A model generated the notes under the pieces. That model saw only the letters and a list, made by a program, of their open reading frames with translations, made no database searches and was not told the DNA's origin. From the NCBI GenBank assembly GCA_040255405.1, contig JBDZUX010000011.1:1-64000 (forward strand): 64,000 nt of DNA, read 5' to 3'. The stretch's first letter is position 1, and the number at the start of each line of letters is the position of its first letter. The translations under genes were made by a program, and so were the position numbers. Shown in pieces: positions 59,270-64,000 of this stretch. The DNA is from 66-474 sp040255405 (lineage in GTDB: Bacteria; Pseudomonadota; Gammaproteobacteria; Xanthomonadales; Rhodanobacteraceae).

Positions 59270-61052
59270 CGCGTGCCCCGGGTCCGCGGCGCCAGCCGCG
59301 CCGGCCCTGCGACCGCGGTGCCGACGCTTCGATCTGCTGCGTGAATTCGCGCCCATCATCGGACGCGCCAGCGTTGTGCGAGCCGGTGTACATGTGCTGT
59401 TGTCATTGATCGCGGCACTGACGGGAAGCATCGCGGCGATCGTGCTCGTTCCCCTCATCCAGTCGGGCGCCGCGCCGATGTTCGGTGGTCATGCATTGGT
59501 GCTGCCGGCGCGCGTCGAGACGCTGATGCTGATCTTCGTGACTGCAATAGGAAGCCACATATTGCTGCGCTGGTTCGTCTCCGTGCTGGGTGCGCGCATC
59601 ATCGGCGATTGCGCCATCCGACTGCGCGGCAGGGTCCACGCACGGCTGATCGGTGCCGACGTGGTCAGGCTGGATGGTTCGACTTCGGCGGAAATCGCCA
59701 ATGTGCTCACCGCCAACGTCGAACTGGTCACCCAGGGCGTCGGCGCGACGTTGCAGTTGCTCGTGGCAGGCACGACGACTGCCGTCAACCTCGCATTCGC
59801 GTTCTGGGTATCGCCCGTGCTCACGCTGATCCTGCCGGCGCTGGCGGGACTCGGCTTCGTCGCATTGCGCTGGCACGGCCGCGAGCAGTCGCGGGTCAGC
59901 CGGCAATACGTCGAGGACACGACGCGGCTGTTCTGGTTCAGCGAGGATTTCCCGCGAAGGCTGCGGCACGTCCGTTCGTTCGAACGCGAGGAAGCGGAAC
60001 GGGCCGGTTACGGCGTCATCTCCGCGAGGCTGGCGCGTGCCTATCGGCGGCAGATCGAATTGACGGCATCCGGGAAACTGGTCGTGGAACTGTTCGCGAC
60101 AGCCGGCATGGTCGGCGTCTTCCTGGTGGCCGGCCACTGGCACGGCGTCGACCAGGCGTCGCTGATCGCGGTGGGACTGTTGCTTGGCCGTCTGTTGCCA
60201 TACATGGCTTCGACGCGGCACAACTTCCAGCAATTGCGTCTGGCCGTGCCTGCCTTGGAACTTTGGCAACGCTATGCAAACCTGGATCAGGACTGGCGAT
60301 CAACGCAACGTGCGACCCATGTCCGCGCGGTCGCGCGGCGCGTGCGCATCGAATGCGTGCAGTTGCGGTTGCCTTCGTTGCACGTCGAAGTTGAAAACCT
60401 GGAGTTGATTCCCGGCGAGATGACCCTGGTGGCCGGTGATTCCGGCGCCGGCAAGAGCAGTCTGGTGGATGTGCTGGCGGGAATAACCGCGCCTGCTTCT
60501 TTTGCAGCGCACGTCGACGGCCGTTTCATGGATTTCGAGACGTACCGGCAATTCGTGCGCAAGGGCGCCTATATCAGCCAGGGCGTTCGTCCATGGCAAG
60601 GCACGATACGCGAGTGCCTGCTGTGGGCGGCGCCGGAAAGTACCGACAAATGCTTGCGCGGCGCGTTGGCGGATGTTGGTCTCGACAGGCGGTGGCGGGA
60701 AGCGCACGGCGACCTGGATGCGGAGTTGCAGGGTTCGTCGTCCCGCCTTTCCGGGGGGGAGCTCCAACGACTGCTGCTGGCGCAAGTAATCCTGCGGCAA
60801 CCCGTCATCGCCATACTGGACGAGGCGACGGGCGCGCTCGACGCGGCGACCGAAACGAACGTGCTCGAAGCGATGAAACGGCGCCTGCCCCGAACAATCC
60901 TGGTCGTCGTGTCGCACCGATCGGGACCGCTTTGCTTCGCGGAGCAGTGCTTGCGCATAGGCCGCGGCGGCGTGGCCATCGTCACCGCGCGAAGGGTCCG
61001 CGCGGGCGGCTGCGCCAGTGAATTGTCGAGCACGGAATCGGGTGGCAGGTAG
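59235..61052 (+). CDS. ABC exporter, fused TMD-NBD
   Basis: Half-size ABC exporter of about 605 residues. Six hydrophobic segments lie within about 40-330; the nucleotide-binding domain has Walker A GDSGAGKSS, signature LSGGE and Walker B AILDEATGALD, then a switch histidine in VVSHRSG. There is no N-terminal C39 peptidase domain. Starts at 59217 (GTG), 59235 (ATG) or 59244 (ATG) all overlap the HprK-like gene, so the two are coupled. It likely exports the product made by the flanking radical SAM/kinase/nucleotidyltransferase genes. Confidence 0.85.
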   Translation: MPSMRSADCSTDACPGSAAPAAPALRPRCRRFDLLREFAPIIGRASVVRAGVHVLLSLIAALTGSIAAIVLVPLIQSGAAPMFGGHALVLPARVETLMLIFVTAIGSHILLRWFVSVLGARIIGDCAIRLRGRVHARLIGADVVRLDGSTSAEIANVLTANVELVTQGVGATLQLLVAGTTTAVNLAFAFWVSPVLTLILPALAGLGFVALRWHGREQSRVSRQYVEDTTRLFWFSEDFPRRLRHVRSFEREEAERAGYGVISARLARAYRRQIELTASGKLVVELFATAGMVGVFLVAGHWHGVDQASLIAVGLLLGRLLPYMASTRHNFQQLRLAVPALELWQRYANLDQDWRSTQRATHVRAVARRVRIECVQLRLPSLHVEVENLELIPGEMTLVAGDSGAGKSSLVDVLAGITAPASFAAHVDGRFMDFETYRQFVRKGAYISQGVRPWQGTIRECLLWAAPESTDKCLRGALADVGLDRRWREAHGDLDAELQGSSSRLSGGELQRLLLAQVILRQPVIAILDEATGALDAATETNVLEAMKRRLPRTILVVVSHRSGPLCFAEQCLRIGRGGVAIVTARRVRAGGCASELSSTESGGR

Positions 61053-61170
61053 CGGATGCTCTCCGTTGATTCGATGCGCCGCCGCGCGGAGTCCAACACA
61101 TCGTGGACGACGATCGTGCGCGTGTCATTGCGCATGACTGTCTTCATCGCCGTGCACTTCTCGCGAACGA

Positions 61171-61479
61171 TCAGACGAACCGGGGAATCGGTCCGCGTTG
61201 CGGCGTCATGCGGTCCGAGAGATCCAGCGTGACTTCGTCGACATAGCACCAGCCCCAACCCTCGGGTGGATCGCAAGCCTCGATGACGGGATGGCCGGTC
61301 GCACGGAAATACCGGGTGGCGTGGCGATGCGGTGAGGAATCGCAACAGCCCACGTGGCCGCAGGCACGGCACAGCCGCAGGTGGACCCAGGGCGAACCGA
61401 TCTTGAGGCACCCTTCGCAACCTCGGGCACTCGGCGCCACGTCGCGGATCGTATCGAGATGCGTGCACTCATCACTCAT
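61171..61479 (-). CDS. UBP-type zinc-finger protein
   Basis: Small protein of 102 residues that consists of one ZnF-UBP domain: CTHLD, CEGC, LRLCRACGHVGCCDSSPHRH and the ATGHPVIEA end are all standard. In eukaryotes this fold binds ubiquitin C-termini; the bacterial proteins are of unknown function. The ATG has GGGAGAG seven bases upstream, and a perfect 16-base palindrome lies 26 bases before it. Confidence 0.88.
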   Translation of the reverse strand: MSDECTHLDTIRDVAPSARGCEGCLKIGSPWVHLRLCRACGHVGCCDSSPHRHATRYFRATGHPVIEACDPPEGWGWCYVDEVTLDLSDRMTPQRGPIPRFV

Positions 61480-61504
61480 TGAAGCTCTCCCGCCATCGTC
61501 TGTG

Positions 61505-61520
61505 GTGATTCAAGAATCAC
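61505..61520. promoter_or_regulatory. Perfect palindrome upstream of the UBP gene
   Basis: GTGATTC (61505-61511) AA GAATCAC (61514-61520), a 7-2-7 inverted repeat 26-41 bases before the UBP start codon. Size and place suit a dimeric repressor site. Confidence 0.45.
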
Positions 61521-61644
61521 GAAGTCCCGAAACAGGATGCGGCGCTCCGGCGCACTTCGCATGGCTCGATGCGAATGCGGACAGCGCCGCAATGGCACGC
61601 GCGGCAATGGCCGGCTGCGGGATGGACATGGCAAGATTCGTACA

Positions 61645-61667
61645 AATTAATGCGTTCGGGATTAATT
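61645..61667. promoter_or_regulatory. AT-rich inverted repeat
   Basis: AATTAAT (61645-61651), nine bases, ATTAATT (61661-61667). Perfect arms in an otherwise GC-rich region; arm centres are 16 bases apart, about 1.5 helical turns. Could be a regulator site or promoter element for a plus-strand transcript. Confidence 0.35.
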
Positions 61668-61671
61668 CGGT

Positions 61672-61950
61672 GTGAGGAAGCATCGGGACCCCATCGTCGT
61701 ACCGAAACACTGTCGGAGGCGGCAGGACGCGCCGCGTGTTCCTGCAAATTCCGTGCGCCGCAAGAAGTTGCCGGACTCCACGAAGCCCGTGGTCCATGCT
61801 GCCTTGGTGGACAACCTGTTGGTGGTCGTGACCGAAACCGTGGCCGCGGTGTGGAAAGGCAGCTCGGCGATGCCGAGTGAGGCGGTCTATTCGTTCAAGG
61901 CATCCAGCGTGGTCGAGGGAGCGAAGCATCCGCCCAGGTTCCGTCGTTGA
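61672..61950 (+). CDS. Hypothetical protein, doubtful
   Basis: A 92-codon frame starting with GTG right after the AT-rich inverted repeat. The C-terminal 60 residues (from LPDSTKPVVHAALVDN) look protein-like, with a hydrophobic stretch NLLVVVTETVAAVW, whereas the first 30 are basic and of shadow-like composition. No Shine-Dalgarno and no family recognised; it may be a remnant or start further downstream. Confidence 0.25.
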   Translation: MRKHRDPIVVPKHCRRRQDAPRVPANSVRRKKLPDSTKPVVHAALVDNLLVVVTETVAAVWKGSSAMPSEAVYSFKASSVVEGAKHPPRFRR

Positions 61951-61987
61951 CCCCCCGACCCCTGACCGCTGAGGTCGCAAGAGCGCA

Positions 61988-62302
61988 ATGAAGAGTGACG
62001 AGGACAGGCTTGATCACGAGTTCGACCGGCTGGAAACTCGCTTGCCGGATCGCGTCAGCCGGGTCCTGCGGTGGTTGCGCAGACCCTCGTCGCGGTGGGT
62101 TCGCATTCCGTTGGGACTGGCGCTGGTCGTCGCCGGCATCCTCAGCTTCCTGCCGGCCCTCGGGATATGGATGCTGCCACTCGGCCTGTTGCTGCTCGCG
62201 CAGGACATTCCATTCCTGCAGCGGCCGATGCTCGCGGCGCTGGACTGGATCGAGCGCCGGTGGGTGCGGTGGAAAATGTCGCGCCGTCGCGGTCCGCGTT
62301 GA
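61988..62302 (+). CDS. Small conserved membrane protein
   Basis: Protein of 104 residues: an acidic-basic N-terminus (1-38), two hydrophobic segments (IPLGLALVVAGILSFLP and WMLPLGLLLLAQDIPFL) joined by a tight turn, and a basic Trp/Arg-rich tail. Similar hairpin membrane proteins with an LGIWMLPLGLLLLA-like core are widespread in proteobacteria with no assigned function. Confidence 0.7.
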   Translation: MKSDEDRLDHEFDRLETRLPDRVSRVLRWLRRPSSRWVRIPLGLALVVAGILSFLPALGIWMLPLGLLLLAQDIPFLQRPMLAALDWIERRWVRWKMSRRRGPR

Positions 62303-62843
62303 CGCGTTGCGGGATCGAATGACGCGAGCCGCGGACAAACCGGCTCAAAACCCGGCGCGTCTCCATTCAATGAACCTGGTCGGCGTGCGCTCGTGGAGCG
62401 TCGTTTTTTGACGCCACATTCACCTTTCGAAGTCCATTGTTTTCCGGCGCCGTCGTCCCGTCGCGTGGAGTGGACATACCATGTCGTCGAAAGAGCCCGG
62501 GCCCAGTCGCGCATTCATCGGGCAGCAACGCCTGCGCCTGCGGGCATTTCGTGGAACATTGCTGCGTGGCGAGGAGCGCACGCTTGCCAGGGGGCGCAAG
62601 TGCCGGCAGGTGCATGGTGGCGAGGCCGAGGCGGAAGAGGGGCAGGCACCGGCGCAGTCGCAGTACGAGATCGACCGGGCCACGCACGACGTGGACGCTC
62701 TTTGCATCGCGAACATCGAGCGGGCGCTGCAGATTGGATGCTGACGCGGCGGGGCAAAGATTCCAACCGGTCAGGCGGCATGCACCGGGCGTCGTGCAAA
62801 CGAGAACGTCGCATCCATTCGATCACGATCAAAGGAGTCCGTG
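62303..62843. other. Region without a supported gene
   Basis: 541 bases. An 87-codon plus-strand frame (62481-62744) has a GGAG upstream of its ATG but an Arg/Gln/Ala-rich sequence with no recognisable fold; minus-strand frames are equally poor. The Shine-Dalgarno of the next gene (AAAGGAGT) is at 62831-62838. Confidence 0.45.
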
Positions 62844-63416
62844 ATGGCCACATACAAGGTCGGTTATTTCGTCGGAAGCCTCGCCAAGGCTTCACTCAAT
62901 CGCAAACTGGCGAAGGCGCTGGTCAACCTGGCGCCGCCCGAGTTGAGCATGACCGAAATCCCGTTCAATGACCTGCCGCTCTACAGCTACGACTATGATG
63001 CGGATTACCCGCCCGTCGCGCGTGCCTTCAAGCAGGCAATTGCGGACGTGGATGCCGTGCTGTTCGTGACCCCCGAATACAACCGCTCGATTCCCGGCGC
63101 GCTGAAGAACGCGATCGATTGGGCCAGCCGTCCATGGGGCAGGAACTCCTTTACCCGGAAACCTTCCGCGATCATCGGCACTTCGCCCGGCGCGATCGGC
63201 ACCGCGGTCGCCCAGCAGAGCCTGCGCAGCGTGATGTGCTTCTGCAACTCGCCGCTGATGAACACGGTCGAGGCGTACATCCAGTTCACGCCCGGCCTGA
63301 TCACCGACGACGGCGAGGTCACCGTCGATGAGACCACCGAGTTCCTGCGCAAATACATGGCCGAGTTCGGCGCCTTCATCGCACGCGTCGAGCGGGCGTA
63401 TGAAGAAAAGCGCTGA
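62844..63416 (+). CDS. NADPH-dependent FMN reductase family protein
   Basis: Flavodoxin-fold reductase of 190 residues. The phosphate-binding N-terminus is GSLAKASLNRKLAKAL and the flavin/NADPH loop is VTPEYNRSIPGALKNAIDW, both diagnostic of the FMN_red (ChrR/YieF/azoreductase) group. These enzymes reduce quinones, chromate or azo compounds by two electrons. ATG 62844 sits six bases after AAGGAG; the GTG at 62841 is an alternative. It is monocistronic by context. Confidence 0.93.
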   Translation: MATYKVGYFVGSLAKASLNRKLAKALVNLAPPELSMTEIPFNDLPLYSYDYDADYPPVARAFKQAIADVDAVLFVTPEYNRSIPGALKNAIDWASRPWGRNSFTRKPSAIIGTSPGAIGTAVAQQSLRSVMCFCNSPLMNTVEAYIQFTPGLITDDGEVTVDETTEFLRKYMAEFGAFIARVERAYEEKR

Positions 63417-63469
63417 ATGCAGGATTGCTGCCCGACACGTAGTCGTCTCGAACAGGGAGGAAACAATCG

Positions 63470-63583
63470 ATGACCGATGATTGCAGGCCGGCCGAAATGG
63501 ATCCCGGTCCGTCCGATCCCTCGCGCCCTCCGGCTGGTGAAGAGGTCATGTCTGCATGGCCGCCTTGCGAGGCCGGACGGTGA
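63470..63583 (+). CDS. Possible small protein, 37 residues
   Basis: A short frame preceded by a strong GGGAGGAAA (63455-63463) at ideal distance from the ATG. The product is Pro/Asp/Glu-rich with two cysteines (C5, C33) and no hydrophobic segment: MTDDCRPAEMDPGPSDP then ending PPCEAGR. No family recognised. The good ribosome site is the only support; it could also be the 5' remnant of a frameshifted gene. Confidence 0.35.
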   Translation: MTDDCRPAEMDPGPSDPSRPPAGEEVMSAWPPCEAGR

Positions 63584-63771
63584 ACAGCAATCTCTCGATT
63601 CCCCAAGGGCGCCGGGATCCGTCAATTTGATGTCGCGCTTTGGTATTCGTGCAGGTCTTCCAATGGCTTTGCTGTCGATGGCATGGGCACCCCCGCAATC
63701 TTGTGTCCGATGCTCAGCATTTTGCCGACGCCGAAACAGGGACAGTCCATCCCGCGTTTTGGCGGCTTGCG

Positions 63772-64000
63772 TCAAGATGCCGCTGGACTGACCAAAGCGC
63801 CGTGGTGGAAGCCCAGTCGCTGGTCAGCCGACGCGGCCCAAGGCAAAAACTCCCGGAGGGGCGGCATGGATACCCGCAAGCGGAGCTGGTTCGACGGATA
63901 GTCGTAGACCGTCACGTGATTCAAACCGCGGTTCGCGGTGAACAGCAGGCTCTGATCCTGCGACAGCTGGCAAGCATAGACGGAGTCGAGGACCGCGAAA
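63772..64000 (-). CDS. C-terminal end of a probable beta-propeller protein, partial
   Basis: The minus strand is open from the right edge to a TGA at 63772-63774, giving 75 residues. The segment QDQSLLFTANRGLNHVTVY is the strand-turn-strand pattern of YncE/lactonase-type seven-bladed propellers, and VSMPPLREFLPW follows as a further strand. The start lies beyond the window. No start codon is needed because the gene is cut by the edge. Function not assignable. Confidence 0.6.
   Translation of the reverse strand, partial: FAVLDSVYACQLSQDQSLLFTANRGLNHVTVYDYPSNQLRLRVSMPPLREFLPWAASADQRLGFHHGALVSPAAS

Larger units (their letters stand above)
61480..61987. other. Upstream region with palindromes and a doubtful ORF
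   Basis: About 500 bases between the UBP gene and the next clear gene. It contains two inverted repeats (61505-61520 and 61645-61667) and a 92-codon frame listed separately with low confidence. Nothing else is supported. Confidence 0.45.

Noticed and set aside
60569..61147. A minus-strand frame starting near 61147 (MKTVMRNDTRTIVVHD)
   Set aside because: The first 45 residues look moderately protein-like but the frame runs deep into the ABC exporter on the opposite strand and has no good ribosome site.

Overview
The window is a GC-rich chromosomal segment of a diderm proteobacterium, most likely a gammaproteobacterium of the Lysobacterales (Xanthomonadales/Rhodanobacteraceae type). The pointers are the LysR-aceB-aceA arrangement, the TlpA/DsbG pair, an outer-membrane MtrB/PioB-type barrel, an E. 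coli-like LtaE and dense genes with ATGA overlaps. This placement is inference from gene content. No rRNA, tRNA, CRISPR array, transposase or integrase was recognised.

Layout. 1-4 kb: a 5'-truncated ClC chloride channel/transporter, then an arsenic operon (arsR, arsI-like, arsC, acr3) whose promoter and operator can be read directly. 4.2-10.2 kb: four co-directional genes for a patatin-like lipase, a HEMTH metallopeptidase, a metallo-beta-lactamase-fold protein and a lone contractile-tail sheath protein. 10.2-14.2 kb: a LysR regulator divergent from the glyoxylate-shunt genes aceB and aceA. 14.5-19.6 kb: an MFS transporter, then on the minus strand a heme operon of the coproporphyrin-dependent type (cpfC, cgoX, a DinB-superfamily gene, chdC), a pathway usual in Gram-positive bacteria. 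20-24.5 kb: a serine hydrolase, an orphan histidine kinase and threonine aldolase. 24.6-29.7 kb: the DNA-repair pair mrfA/mrfB and two thioredoxin-fold proteins, one a DsbG-like lipoprotein with an atypical CPYW site.

29.8-38 kb: a tightly packed minus-strand operon: ECF sigma factor, zinc-finger anti-sigma factor, S8 protease, FolE2, decaheme cytochrome (DmsE/MtrA type), MtrB/PioB barrel and diheme cytochrome c. It looks like a transmembrane electron conduit under its own sigma/anti-sigma control. The periplasmic end of the anti-sigma factor resembles the propeptide-like segment of the neighbouring S8 protease, which suggests a protease-linked signalling switch that I do not recognise as described. 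An outer-membrane protein gene lies upstream.

39.3-61 kb: a surface-glycan region. A long plus-strand operon carries three SAM methyltransferases, an amidohydrolase, a B12-type radical SAM protein, two glycosyltransferases, a Wzm/Wzt-type ABC exporter with a C-terminal cargo-binding domain, a 1055-residue sulfotransferase/coiled-coil/glycosyltransferase fusion and a polytopic membrane protein. Facing it are a minus-strand trio (radical SAM, nucleotidyltransferase, GT2) and a divergent HprK-like kinase plus ABC exporter. 61-64 kb: a UBP zinc-finger protein, small hypothetical genes, an FMN reductase and the 3' end of a probable beta-propeller gene running off the right edge.
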